Part shown: positions 24,225 to 36,432 of the stretch, piece after piece
Position numbering within the stretch: the stretch's first letter is position 1
Layout: each line of letters begins with the position of its first letter
Origin: Amphimedon queenslandica
Taxonomy: Eukaryota > Porifera > Demospongiae > Haplosclerida > Niphatidae
Length of the DNA: 64,000 nt
Reading direction: 5' to 3'
Assembly: GCF_000090795.2 (NCBI RefSeq)
Contig: NW_003546243.1
Span: forward strand, 616,517-680,516
The notes under the pieces: generated by a model
The model's input: only the letters and a program-made list of their open reading frames with translations
Database searches by the model: none
Told to the model about the DNA's origin: nothing
Position numbers and translations under genes: made by a program

Positions 24225-27200
24225 TCAGAATTGTTTCCTCCCGTGTTCAGGGAGTGGATCAAGTCGTCTGTTGTGCATTTTTTTGGAGTTTCTTTCAGCA
24301 ATCATTCTGTCCATTTGATCTATTGTGGAAGCATCAACTTCTGGAGGAGCTGGCACATCTACAATATACATCAATTAAAAGTAGTCTCAAACTTTAAATT
24401 TAATAGAAAAATTACGGATGCTTGATCATGCTTCATTATTGATTAAAATGGCCACAATTCAAAGTTTTGGGAACAGCTGAACATAATTACATGTACATGT
24501 GCACGATGCAATTTGATAATGTCAGTAAATGCTGCATATACCTTGTAGTAATGGAATTGAATTAAGTTTCCTGGGTTTTCCTTTGCTATCTGAAAGTGGC
24601 AACAATTGACTCTCAACACTAAAAATACCACTACCTCCAACCATTCCCCCACTAGTAGCCCCACCACTAGCATTGTGAATAGGAGACTTATTGATAGAAC
24701 CTAGACTTGTGGTGCCATGTAGGTTCTTCCTAGAGCGCTCCGGAGAAACTCCTTTAATGGCGGAACATTCTGCAAGAAGTTCTTGAGCCCTTTTTGGTTT
24801 AAAATAGTCAGTGTTGTCAGGCTTTGACAGTATCTTGGTCAGTTGGTCATCGGATCTCTTCGAGGATGGAGTAGGACTTGACGAACGGTCTTCCATAGAT
24901 TTCCTCATTTTCCCATGAGATGGTGAGTGGTCAGAAAGGTTTTGTGAACCCTTGGAGGGTGCAACCAGGCTAGTGGAGGTTCGTACAACTTTAGGTAGTA
25001 TCCATTCCTGCGAATCCTCATCGAAATGAGCATCAACTTTTATCTTGTCAATGTTGTAGTAGTTACAGTCTCTGTGTATCAGTGGAACCATTTTATCAAG
25101 TATTTGTTTGTGAAGTAGGAGCTGTCTCTCTTGTCCTCTTATTGTGTCTAGCATCGATTGTCTCTCTTCCTCAAATTCAGTTTGAAGGTCATCAATGTCG
25201 TCCTGAGCCGACTTGAGCTTCTCTTGACTTCTTTCCAATGCTCTTGTCTTTACACGGACTTCATCTAAAGAGAGAGACAAGAGAAGCGAATGATCATTGG
25301 TCAAGGTGTGGACACGTATGTACCTGTTAAATTGTTAAATATTTTTTCCAAAATGTTATCATCATCCTCAAGGTGAGAATTAGCATTTCTCAATTGGCTC
25401 AGTTTATCTTCAGCATGCTTCTTTCTAGTGTCTAGCTCTGCCTTGAGAGTTGGATCATCTGAAAAGAGAAAGAAATGGATAGAGGAATGAGCTCATGCTT
25501 ATTTTTCCTTTACCAGCTTTCTCTCCTCCAATGAGTCCTTCTTGGAGTCTTTGAACGGCAGCTTCATGTTCCTGAAGGATCTTTTGATCATCAGAGAGGA
25601 CAACGCCACTAGCTCCACTGGCCACAACATGAGATGGAGAATTTACAGCAGCAGCCTCCTATGCAAGCAAATAAAACACAAACATGCACACGTTTATGCA
25701 TGTACATGTATAAATGATTATACTTTTGCCGTTTTAGCCATTTGTGCTTCAAAGGATTGCTTCAGTGCTAGCATTTCTTCCTCTAGTTTGCTTCTGTTAG
25801 CATGTTCTTCTCCATATTGTGATCTAAGTTGTGCTATTTGTCTCTCGTACTCTTCTCTCATTTCTGCCATCTCTGCTTCATAGTCTCTACCACTGTTACT
25901 GCCACTGGTCAAATCATAGTTACTGCCATCCATTACTGAGAGAAGAGAAAAGGGAAGATGAAGTGCTTATGCTCCTCAAACTTTATACACAACATAAGTA
26001 CATGTATACATGCATGTACATGTATAAAAAAATTATAAAAATTGAGAATCCTTCCCTTGTCATTTTTGGCAAATGTACTACTACAGGGTGTTAGTTAAGC
26101 TTTTAAAAATTTGTTGACAAGAAGCTGAGGATTATGCCAAAATTCTGTGGGAAATCCTGTCCATGATACATTCACATGCTAAAAACAATAGCGATACCTT
26201 TATATTTATCAGGTATATCTGCTTGTCCTAGTAACATCAGTTTCAGTTTCTTGATCTCTTCCTGATACTCTCTCAATAAAGCATCCTTTGGGTCTTCGTT
26301 AATTTTCGGTTTATTTTTAATATTTTTTGCACGATTAGCATACCTAAGAGTACTCAGGGTCTCATCGTAATTATTATCGGCCGGAGATACACAGGCTACC
26401 ATCAAGGTTTTTGTATTCCCTCCAAGGGACGACTGTAGCAACCGGGTCAGTTTGGAGTCCCTGTATGGTATGTGCTTTGATTTACCGTCCACAAGAGCCG
26501 ATATTACATTGCCAAGAGCCGAGAGTGAGAGGTTGATCTTTGTCGCTTCTTTTAGTCTTTCGCCCGTAGCTCCTGTCTTTGACTGTCTCTCAGAGCCGGC
26601 AAGATCGACAAGATTAAGTTTACCACTAACTAATTTATCATCTCCTCCTTCGTCTGACATCATCTCAATATCGATGGTAAAGATACAGTGTGATCGAGAG
26701 GAATCAACATTCATTAGCGTGGCACCCATTGAGCGGTTCTTTGACCCAGTAGCCATCACTGATTCCAGTTCCTTCCTGTTATGTACTCGATGCTGAGTCA
26801 ATCCAGAGACATAGACTCCCTTGTCTGGATGCTCCTTTAGATCCAGTTTCTTTTTGACATCACGTCCCAGGAGATCCCGTACCTCTTCATTATATATCTC
26901 GAGGTAAGAGGCGTGAACTAAGAACTTTGTTCCGCTGGAGACAGCAATGTGATCAAATATGTGATCGAATGCTCTCGGTATGATGCCAACTTGATCCTGT
27001 GGTTCTTCAACGCCTACCATTGTGTAGGATTTACCACAGCCTGTCTGCCCGTACGCAAATACTGTACCATTGTAACCTAACAAGAAAATTTGTACGATAA
27101 TTATTGCAGAATATCCAGTACAAGTACCTTCTAAAACACCAGATACAAGTGGAAAGCAGATGTCATCATATATGGTTTGTGTAGTGTCACCGGTATAATA

Positions 27201-27374
27201 CACTCCATCAAAGGTGAATGCTTTGTGAGGAGTCACTTTCTGATCCGACTGCGGCTTTTTCAACTGGACCTGTCCGATCTTGGTATCCATAGTGACCACA
27301 ACTTCACACTGGAGGCGTGTCTCTCTCTCGTTTAATGGACGACACCTTATTATGACCTTAACAGCTTCAGCCAT
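24225..27374 (-). CDS. KIF17-like: Kinesin-2 family homodimeric motor, KIF17/OSM-3 type
   Basis: Plus-end microtubule motor used in intraflagellar transport and dendritic cargo. The motor domain begins [18 protein letters not shown]. The P-loop region is [19 protein letters not shown] (about 27028-27060), with a Cys where GQTGSGKS or GQTGTGKT is common. Switch motifs NVDSSRSH and LVDLAGSE are intact, and the neck reads [20 protein letters not shown]. Coiled coils follow (25,950-25,100). The tail has [19 protein letters not shown] and [11 protein letters not shown], matching the conserved RDCNYSNLEK and E-S-W block of KIF17 tails. The last exon (24225-24352) ends EHGRKQF. The start at 27374 is chosen over an ATG nine bases upstream because KIF17 starts with the same spacing. 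A 51-bp intron (27077-27127) lacks in-frame stops. Confidence 0.94.
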
Positions 27375-27661
27375 GATGATCACCTAATCTAGAGAATAAA
27401 AGGGTATATATAGAGAGAGAGCCACTCCAATGTACCTTGTTTCTTTAAAGAAAAATTATACTTCATTAGTTTGCTAACTCTTTAACCTTCTCTCACTCTT
27501 CTTTCAGTGTCTTGAGGTGTTCAGTAACCAAGCAACCGTATTCATTCTTTCCTTTTTCGCTTTCTTTCTCCTCCTACCTCACTCCAAGTCTCCTTGTTAT
27601 TGTTGTGCAGTTGCCCCGGTAACCGTATGGGCGTGACCGATCAAGGCGTGGTTTAAATGAA
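27375..27661. promoter_or_regulatory. Shared divergent promoter, kinesin (minus) and CDPF1 (plus)
   Basis: Only 287 bp separate the two start codons on opposite strands, so both core promoters must lie here (inference). The centre holds long pyrimidine runs such as CTTTCTTTCTCCTCC. GTAACCGTATGG near 27620 is GC-richer. No TATA box is visible. Confidence 0.6.
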
Positions 27662-28247
27662 ATGGCGTCTTTCAAGAGAAAGTTTGAGCCAACAGGATCT
27701 TTCCGTTGTGAAAGATGTGGCTTTACTTCTCTGGTCTACTCATTTAGCAAGTCCTGCCCTTTCTCTAGCGGTCTAGTGTGAGAAGAGGATTATTAGTAGA
27801 TTTTAAAATAATGCCATTTTTCTTTATTTTCATCTCTAGCTTTTCTGAAGACTGTTTTATTGGTCGGGATCCATTCTCTGAGAAGCATAAGCCACTAGTT
27901 CTTGGATCTCGTTGTGCTGCATGTCACAGAGCCATCTGTGTATCACAGGTATTAAAGTAATCTTGAATTCTTGACACGTGGATACACGTGGTTAAGACCA
28001 CACCTACATGATTAGTATTGTTATCCTTATTAACTTTGTTGTACAGGATTGTAGTATTTTCTACACTAGAAGGTATTGCAAAGATTGTTTTGATAACAAC
28101 AGATCTAGATTTCCTCTTGAATTGCAGAAAGTTAGAAAAAATGATAGTTCATTTATGCTGTCTTGGCCTTGTAGGAATTGCAACAATAACGCTGTGAAAC
28201 AGAATAAACGCATACATTTTATTGCATTCTTCAGCAAAGATTTGTGA
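27662..28247 (+). CDS. CDPF1: Cysteine-rich DPF-motif protein (CDPF1)
   Basis: Small, poorly characterised eukaryotic protein. Three exons: 27662 to about 27777, about 27841-27949 and 28048-28247. Joined text contains GSFRCERCGF, then ESYV-like SEDCFIGRDPFSEKH, LVLGSRCAACHRAICVSQ, DCSIFYTRRYCKDCF and FPLELQK. The DPF triplet, the paired cysteines (C-x2-C four times) and the CSIFY/CSLFY block match CDPF1 as I recall it. The four cysteine pairs suggest zinc binding. The tail after FPLELQK (WPCRNCNNNAVKQNKR) is longer than in vertebrates and adds a further CxxC. Function is unknown in the family. Confidence 0.88.
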
Positions 28248-28401
28248 ACTCTGAGGCTGCCAGTTGCTCTTATTTTACTTGACTAATAATTCTGACGAAA
28301 CATGAAAAACAATTTCTTACAAACTGAGAGGCAAAAAGTATTGACAATGAAATGAAATAAAAATAACAACAACAACAGTGAAGTAATGATTAGTCCTGAT
28401 A

Positions 28402-31400
28402 TTAACAAGAGCAGTTTGATTTCTTTTCCTTCTCACCAACAGTTATGGTATTGCCCTGACGACTGTCGCCAGATAAAATTACCTCAGATAAGAGTTTACT
28501 AACATAAAATACGTAAAAGCGTTTAACTTTAACGATTTTAGCTTACTTTACTAAAGTAAGACAAGCATTTGTCACGTTAAATCCTAACTTGGCACTGGTC
28601 TCAATAAAATGAGCACCATAAATCTGTATAATAACAAGAGTAGATAATGTAGGGATAATAATAATAATTAATAGATAATAATAATAGCAATAGTATTTTG
28701 ATTTGAGTACTTTGGCAAATGTTTCTCCGGTCTCCGATAATACTTCTCTCTTCTCGTTGTGTTCCAAGTCAACCTTGTTGCCAACCAACAAGAGACACGC
28801 TGGTAGCTTATCCATATTATCCTGATTGGAGAAGAGAAGAAAACAGTGACAGTTGTAATATCGGCATTTATGAGGCACTGAACCAGCTATGAGAGCCAGT
28901 ATGCATAGCACTGTACCTGCATTGAGTTTATCCATTTCCTAACTGCAATGAATGTTTCTTCGCTAGTAATATCGTACATTAATATGACGCCGTCGGCACC
29001 ACGATAATATGCTTTGGTCACTGACTGGAATCTATGAAGAGAAAGGTGAAGCAATGAAGGATATTTGGATGCATTACAGTACCTCTCTTGGCCAGCTGTG
29101 TCCCAAAACTGTAAAGCAACTGTTTTATCATCAATGACTAAGGCACGGCTATAAAAATCAACACCTGCCAGAGGAGAGAGCAATCAATATACATGTACAT
29201 GTATATGTCACTAACCAATGGTAGAGGCATATTTAGTGGTGAAAGTATTTGTACACAGACGGGTAAGGAAGCATGACTTCCCAACGTGAGGATTACCCAC
29301 GATTAATATTTTAAATGTAATGTCAGGTTGTACTACCATTTTATCAAGGAACTGTAATGGCTATAAGAGAAAACAATCAACTTATATAATGCTGTTTGAT
29401 ATGTACTTGACACATATCTGGGTTAGAGTATGACTTTCTCAAACGGCTCCCTCTTCCATTATCAGAAGGAGATGGTTGAGGGGGAGGGGGAGGGAGGAGT
29501 TCAGTGTCAGGAGGAGAAGGAGATCTAGTTATATTACCAGCCGCAACACTGGCCAACCAGTCCTGAGGAGCAACAGTCCAATTACCTGAATAATTATTAT
29601 TATAAATTATATATGTACATGTATACATGTATACATGTAATTCTTACTCGGTGGCCAGTTTAAGTCAAGGCTATTATTATTACTAGCTCCACCTCTAGTC
29701 CCCATTAGTGACACTGGGCGAGGCATAGCCCCACGCTCTACCTGTAATGAAGTCTTAGACCTTAAACGTACCCTAGCAATTATAAATAGTTATATAAATA
29801 CATGTAGTTAGTTCTTAATGGTTATTAGTAGTTATTAACACATACCCTCCTGTATCAAGTTGCATTTGATTTGCTGACTGTTGCTGTGTTGGTGTTGTTG
29901 CTAGGTCCAGGTGGTCTAGTTCTTTAAAGTTTACTCCGCTTCCAACCACTCCCAGTCCACTCACAGGTGGTGGTACAATAAGAGTAGGAGGTCTAAGGCG
30001 AAGCATTGTATCCCTAGAGATTGTACAAGTGTAGTAATTTCAGTGTTCGCTGATTGCAACCAAACACCCTGTACTGTAGTACAGGGGAATTCTGCCAAAA
30101 ATTCAAAGGAGAGAATTCTCCATTTTTATTATTTTTCCTGATGCATTATACAAGTACTTATGTTGTGTAGAAAGTTTAAACTGATTCCGATCAAATTTGG
30201 ATTTTTTATGAATTTTTTAAGTTGCTCCAAAATCGAGCCAAAGTCCCTGTACTATAGTACAGGGTACTTGGCCAAATTTCGCCAAAAATGAAAAGGAGAG
30301 AATTCCTAACTTTTATAATTTTTTTCTGATGCATATACATGTATTTATGTTGTGTAGAAAGTTTGAGCTGATTCCAATCAAATTTGAATTTTTTATGAAT
30401 TTTTTAAAGTTGCTCCAAAATCGAGCCAAAGTCCCTGTACTATAGTACAGGGTGCTTGGCCAAATTTCGCCAAAAATGAAAAGGAGAGAATTCCTAACTT
30501 TTATAATTTTTTCTGCTGCATATACATGTACTTATGTTGTGTAGAAAGTTTGAGTTGATTCCGATCAAATTTGAATTTTTTTTACAAATTTTAAAAACTT
30601 GTTCCTACATGTACATGTTTATAGACTTCATACCTCAGTACGGGTGAAGTGTTTCCTTCAGTTGCTACGATTTCATCATGAAGAGAGGGTGAAGGTGAAT
30701 CTCTACCCAGTATATCGTAATGAGCAGCAGTCAGCAGATCAGGTCGCTGGACCTGACTTCCAGTCCCACTACTCTCCACTAATAGTTTTGTTTGTAGTTG
30801 AACTTGTTTCTGCTGTTGTATCTCTTGTTGCTGTACAACATTTGATAGCACGTCTCTACAAGAAACAGAAAGGGAGGGAGATATTTATGCTTGTGTGTGC
30901 AAACAAGATTTTAGAATTTACTTTAATTCTTTTATTTCTTTCAAATATTTCGACTCGATCTGTTGTAAACTCTCCTCCTTTTTTTCTTTCTCCTCCAACA
31001 AACTAAGAGGACAAATCAACACACATTACATTAAAGCCCCACTCCTTACTCTTTTAATTTCTCGTTATTTTCTTTCTTCATGGCATCAATCTCTTCTTGG
31101 CTCTTCTTCAATAAAGACTCAGACTGACTCAATCTCTCATGTAACTCGTCCTTTTCCTGTATAAATTGAAATTGATCGACTCTCTCCCTCTCTTCTCTCT
31201 CCCTCCCTCTCTCTTACGTCAAAGGTATTCTGATACATTTCTTTTAGCTCGTTGTGTCTGTTGTTGCTTTCGGTGATTTTATTCTCCAGCTGAAGAACAG
31301 ATAGTACACATTTGTCGAGAAGACGTGACAACTAATAATCAACCGATACATGTTGTCTCGCTTGCATACAGTACATGTACATGTACATGTACACATGCGC

Positions 31401-33199
31401 GATATGCATGATATTTTATAGTACTACAATGTATGTGATGTGTGTGACACATGTACACATGTGAGTGTAAATACTGACCAGCTCCAGTTTTCCTTTGATT
31501 TCAGTCAGCTCTCTTTCTTTCTCATACAATTGTACTTCAAGCTTGGACTGACTGCTGTGAGCCTTTTCTCTTAGCAGTGCAGTCTATAAGAGGAGGAGTG
31601 ATGAGAGAGAGAGAGAGATAGATAGAGAGACTTAACCTCTTGTTCTAAAGCTGTCAGTGTGTCATGCTGTATTCTGACCATCTCTTCATCCAACTGATAG
31701 GCCTCTTTTGTATTAGCTTCTCTTTGTCTCCTACAATACATGTACATATGAACATGTACATGATAGTGTATAATGGGTGTACTTGAGAGCATTCTGTGCT
31801 GATTCCACTTCAGTAGACATATCACAAATAAATTCCTCAAAGTCAGTGACAAGTTCAGGATTAGAATTATTTAACCTGATCCAGAGCTGCTCAATGCTCT
31901 CTCTACCAAGTAAAGAAACAAGCAGGTATTACATTATCTTTTAAAGTTATCAGACCATCAAAAACATAACTTCAAGGGCAAATAAAAAACAAAAACACAA
32001 GATAAAAATAACAAACACAATGCCATTATATACAGGATCTCTATTCGTACTGGGACATATGGGTGTGTGTGTTTACTACTGATAAATTACTTACACAGTC
32101 AATGTCACCATAGTAATTACATTAACACTACACTCTATTTAATGCCAGGACAACAACAACAATAGCATCCAGGCCCTATCTTTTATCTAATGTACATGTG
32201 GGGGCTAGAATATGCATACGCTGTACATTGTATGGGGGTTCCTGTCTCTTTTGGAGTGGAGCCAAAACAGCAGCACAAAGCAACTTATAATTATCAATTG
32301 ATGTACACGTTCATATAAAGAATCATTGTTAACACAATACATGTACATAATAATGCAGTATATGCTCTGTACCAATAATTAATGCATCAAATACATGTAC
32401 TGAAAATACATGTACATGTACTGTATATTAATGATAAGCATAATAACTTAATGTGAGATAAAACAAACAAGATTATAGGAAACTGATAATGTAACACAGA
32501 AAGAGGAGGAGCACTGAAAGGAGGAAGAGGGTCTTACAACTAACAAACATGTTCAGTGTTGTTTTAATGCCTTACTAGTACATCTTGTGTAATTACATTA
32601 AACAAAACTAATCACTTATAATGAATATCAATGAGTGCTCACTGTGTGCGGGTCGCAAGAGGTTTCAAAGAAGTCTTAAAGGAATCGGTCGGTTTCTGTA
32701 CCCCGTTACTCTCTCCGCTTCCTCCTCCTCCTGTCCCATCTCCCTCTACTGTCTCAAAGAATATCTCGGGAATCGGTCTTCGTCTCACACTCCGTCTTGA
32801 AGACCCTCCCCTTTTTAACAACTCTTCCGTAGCAGGTTCGAGAGAGTCCGGATTCAACGAGGAACTCATTTGGGCCTGACGTAAGAAAGTAGCAAAGCCG
32901 GCCATGAATTCGTCAAGAGTGATACGACCATCTTTATCTGCATCCAACTCCTCAAAGGCTTTATCTAGTTGGTTAGCGTCTGGGAAGACCTCAGAAAAGT
33001 CTTCTTTGAGCAGATAGTCCCTCTCTTCCTCTTCTTCCCCTTCACTGCTGTTACCACGAGACAAGAACTGGTGAAATAGGACAGCAAGTGATGGACGCCA
33101 GCCTCTAAGGAGACTCCCTGTTGGCGAAGCGGGGAGGCCGAGCTGGTGGTTACTGTGTGAAGCGCCATTGTAGCGCTGCTGTACTTGTGTAGGATCCAT
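28402..33199 (-). CDS. RASEF-like: Large Rab GTPase with EF-hand and coiled coil (RASEF/Rab45 or CRACR2A type)
   Basis: Membrane-traffic GTPase fused to a calcium-sensing N-terminus. Exon 1 (from 33199) contains [21 protein letters not shown], a full EF-hand loop (about 32905-32955). Coiled-coil exons follow (32,000-30,600; for example QLEQ/KE-rich text and [11 protein letters not shown]). The Rab domain occupies 29335-28402: [18 protein letters not shown] (P-loop), [16 protein letters not shown] (switch I), [20 protein letters not shown] (switch II), [10 protein letters not shown] and FIETSAKLG. The last intron (donor near 28548) gives [11 protein letters not shown] and the terminus KKSNCSC, a Cys-x-Cys prenylation signal. 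EF-hand, coiled coil and Rab in this order define the RASEF/CRACR2A/Rab44 group. Only one strong EF-hand is seen, where some family members have two. Confidence 0.9.
30050..30600 (+). repeat. 187-bp tandem repeat array in an intron of the Rab gene
   Basis: Anchor AAAGTTT-A/G-A-G/C-TGATTCC recurs at 30172, 30358 and 30545 (187 bp each). Cores CCCTGTACTATAGTACAGGG occur at about 30245 and 30435 as perfect palindromes, and the first copy has CCCTGTACTGTAGTACAGGG. The array reads on the plus strand although the host gene is on the minus strand. Confidence 0.92.
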
Positions 33200-33617
33200 C
33201 TCTCTCTTTCCTTCAGCAGAGAATCCGGTGGTCTATGGTTTCCTGTAGTGTGCTTCCTTCCCCTATCTCCGCCTTCGCTCTCCTCCTTCTCAGGAAAATG
33301 ACATGTGAACGCATCTTGGGTCGCTTGGTCTACTCTTATAGCAGTTATAGCCTAGGAAAGAAAACAGAAAAAAGTGTTAAAGTGCTAATGCAAAATCTTC
33401 ACTCCAGCCCTTCCAAAAAGTGTGTATGGCAAAGTCTGCTTAACCAGCCCACCCACGCAATTCTCTTCCGCCATTTTGTGACACACCTTCATTGTAGGTG
33501 TGGCTTCGTAGCAGCTGGCAAATCACTTAAATCAGAGCTAAAGTCCACTGCACTTGACTTGAAGCATCTCTATTTTATTGCTCCTGTTTTAGAAAAGAAA
33601 TGAAAAAATCTAGAGAA
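33200..33617. promoter_or_regulatory. Divergent promoter between Rab gene and unrecognised gene
   Basis: 418 bp separate the two start codons. An open frame in it (33235-33603, plus) has no recognisable domain and ends just before the chosen start of the next gene, so I treat it as 5' UTR or promoter. No TATA box is visible. Confidence 0.5.
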
Positions 33618-35223
33618 ATGAAGAAGTCTTTTCGTAAAAGTGACACTGCTGGTAGCCTACCAGTTTGGTCATTTTCATTATCTTATAATTATTCTTTTCC
33701 TACTTTTAGACACTTTCAAGTCAATAGAACTAATAGCTGGAGAGACTGGGAGAGAAGGAGGAGGACGGAGTAAATCAAAGAGAAAAACAAGAGACAAAAT
33801 AAGTGTTTTGAAAGTGAGTGCAAAGATACTAGTATACAGTGGGTGTGGTTTACAATTAATTATAATTATTGCTAATTATCAATTATTATTATTATTATTA
33901 GGAATCTAATAAAGAAAATGAAGTATTTGAGCCCTCGGCCGATCGGAAAAACTTGATATCATTATTGACAAGAGGAAGACTATCAGTAACTAATGCATTA
34001 ATTATATAATCATGTTAATAATCACCTCAATCCCTGTAGCATAAAGTTGGTTTGTACAACAAGGCTAGGGTATCGGAACCAGTCACACGAAGTATGTCAT
34101 TTTTAGTAATTTTAGATAATTTTAAAATGTACATTTATGATTAGAAGGAAACCAATTAAAGGTAGCGTGAGTAGCACCATTGACTTATTGTATTGTATAA
34201 TCTTTCACATACACTCCTCCTCTTCAGCCATTATCAACTGCCGGTCAGGATAATGCCAAGGTTATCCTCTCTCCTTCCTCTTATCCAAGAGAATCAGAGT
34301 CATCAACACCATCGCCCCCTTTATCCCCCGAGCAGCATGAACACAATATGGAGGTTAGTCCTGGGCTCACTTCCACAAAAATGAAGGACGTGTCACTCCG
34401 TATACTGGGAGGATTGAAGGCCGACCGCCCGATTGATGAAATGGAATACGTAACAAGAGTTAAGCTAGAGCTAAGGAAAATAATGAAACAAAGGTAATGC
34501 ATGGTTTATTGCTGCTGCTCTTCATGTATGATTCTCTTTTAGTAATGCTAGTATGTATGATGAAATGGAGCGTTACATTATGGGAGACTCAAGATGTGAA
34601 TATCCTTCTCCACAGTCGCCAATCTCTCCTTCTCCTCCTCCTCTCCCTCCTCTACCTTGTCCTGTTAAGGTTGTGGTTAGTAGTCCTCCAAAGGAAGAGT
34701 CAAGAGAGAAAGAGATGTCATCATCAGGAGGAGAAGAGTACTTGTCCTCAGCTGCTGGTCGATATGTCAGTATAGAGTCTTGTAATAAGTAAGTAGGAGG
34801 AATAAGAATCATCATGACATGTGTATAGCAAGATGTTTTATGGCCCCACATTTTGTTATAAATTCACAAAATTTTGGGCCACAAAATATCGTATTTCTTG
34901 ATATCCTCTACCCTTCTCTCTCCCCATATAGTCCACTGTTGGGCTCAACCAGTCCTAATGTTAACAATCCTTCCACGGCTAGTCTTCTAACTTTTCACAC
35001 TGATCCCTCTCATCTGTCGCATGGACACGCCCACTCCTCTTTTCTTCCTACGGACCCTTCCCACCTTACTTCTGATCCTCTCTTGAGCGAACATGCCCAC
35101 TTTTACGAAAGGGGGGTCCCTCAAAGAACGACAGATTTTTTAGACATAGTCGATGATTGTATGTGCGTACAAATACAAGGGTCTGTCGAGAGACCACGCA
35201 TGTTCCCGCATAAGTTATACTGA
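33618..35223 (+). CDS. Unrecognised protein, Ser/Pro-rich, with a 17-bp microexon
   Basis: I do not recognise the family. Start at MKKSFRKSDTA (33618) is the first ATG that splices in frame. Seven or eight exons follow: DTFKSIELIAGE with a basic GGRSKSKRKTRDK; ESNKENEVFEPSADRKN then LISLLTRGRLS; HKVGLYNKARVSEPVTR; a 17-base exon at 34145-34161 (KGNQLK) that is needed to keep the frame; PLSTAGQDNAKV with TPSPPLSPEQHE; DVSLRILGGLKADRP and EYVTRVKLELRKIMKQRSN; then a Pro/Ser-rich exon; and a last exon with two copies of HTDPSHLS/PTDPSHLT ending RPRMFPHKLY. About 390 residues. The helical MEYVTRVKLELRKIMKQ block and the LLTRGRLS block look like the most conserved parts. It is divergent from the Rab gene and convergent with RPL12. 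Confidence 0.7.
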
Positions 35224-35565
35224 CATATACTGATATGTGCAAGGATATACTGAGTACTGCTAATTGCAGGTTTTTAATGTGCAAATATATGACGTTATCA
35301 AATCATATCATATGTGTATTATATTCATTGTTTTAATTAATATTAATGAGATACTTCATAAAGCATATTGCCATGTCATGATCACTAACATTGCATGTGT
35401 GGCTGGAACATTATGCTACCATAGATAATAGAGTATCTATTATGCTTCCATACAGCATAGATAGTCAAAGTTAATATTTGGTAGTAATAATTCGGTCAAA
35501 TAATGATAATTATTATCAACAATAATAAACAAAATCATTTATTATTATTTATAGTCTTTGTTCTC
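35224..35565. other. Tail-to-tail spacer
   Basis: AT-rich sequence between the stop of the unrecognised gene and the stop of RPL12. It includes an RPL12-side AATAAA on the minus strand near 35535-35545. No gene is seen. Confidence 0.5.
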
Positions 35566-36432
35566 TTACTCTTCCTAAAAAATAACAAAGCGTCAATACA
35601 ATCAATGAGAACACAGTGCACTTACAGGTATAGTGATAGCTCCACTCTTTATCTCATCAATCTTATCATGAGGATGAGACCCATCAACAGTACAACCCAC
35701 CGACTGGCAGGTACCCAATATCTCCCGTACTGTACCTAGAGTGAGAATGAAAGTATGGAGTCACGAGTCTTGAAACATGGAATCGTGAGTCTGAATCTTT
35801 TCTCATACCTGATAGATATCTTGACATTGATCTAGGCCTCATTGTCTTGGCAATCTCAATTACTTGCTCCATTGTGATATTACCAGAGTGCTTGACTAAA
35901 ATAAAACAATAAAATAAACGGCACACTTTCATTTTCTTACTGTTCTTGACTTTCTTCCTATCACGTGGTGGTTCTTTCAATGCTTTGATAATAAGGGCAG
36001 CTGCACTGGGCACCACTTCAATCTTGGCCTGTCTGTTCTGTACTACTAGTTTAACGGTGATACGTAAACCCTTCCAGTCACCGGTCGCCTTAGCAATGTC
36101 ATCTCCTATCTTCTTTGGAGACTACAAAAAGGAGAGAAGTTATCATTATTCAATTTGGGGATTGTTATAATGATAACTTGTTAATTCATGATTGATTTAT
36201 AATAAAAGTTAGTTATTAAATAACGTGTACTTACCAATCCTAAAGGGCCGATTTTAGGAGCTAGAGATGACGTGGCACCAACTTCGCCACCGACCACTCT
36301 CAAATAAACTAATAAAAATAATAATATTAATTAATTAATTAAATGATCACGAATGAATAATAATTATTAATTACAATAATTGTATTTATATGTACCTGTA
36401 ATTATCTCGTTTGGATCAAACTTAGGAGGCAT
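35566..36432 (-). CDS. RPL12: Ribosomal protein uL11 (RPL12)
   Basis: Component of the large-subunit stalk base that binds 28S rRNA and the GTPase-associated centre. Five short exons join: [117 protein letters not shown] and [20 protein letters not shown]. The tail is ambiguous: reading on gives a short end VSALCSH, but a strong donor GTAAGT after ITIP and an acceptor TTTTTTAG give ITIP-EE and a stop at 35566, which matches the usual length of about 165. I chose the spliced form. An AATAAA follows on the minus strand. Confidence 0.95.

Noticed and set aside
33235-33603. 122-residue plus-strand frame upstream of the 33618 gene
   Set aside because: No recognisable domain, lies in the divergent promoter region, and does not splice in phase with the downstream exons as well as the ATG at 33618.
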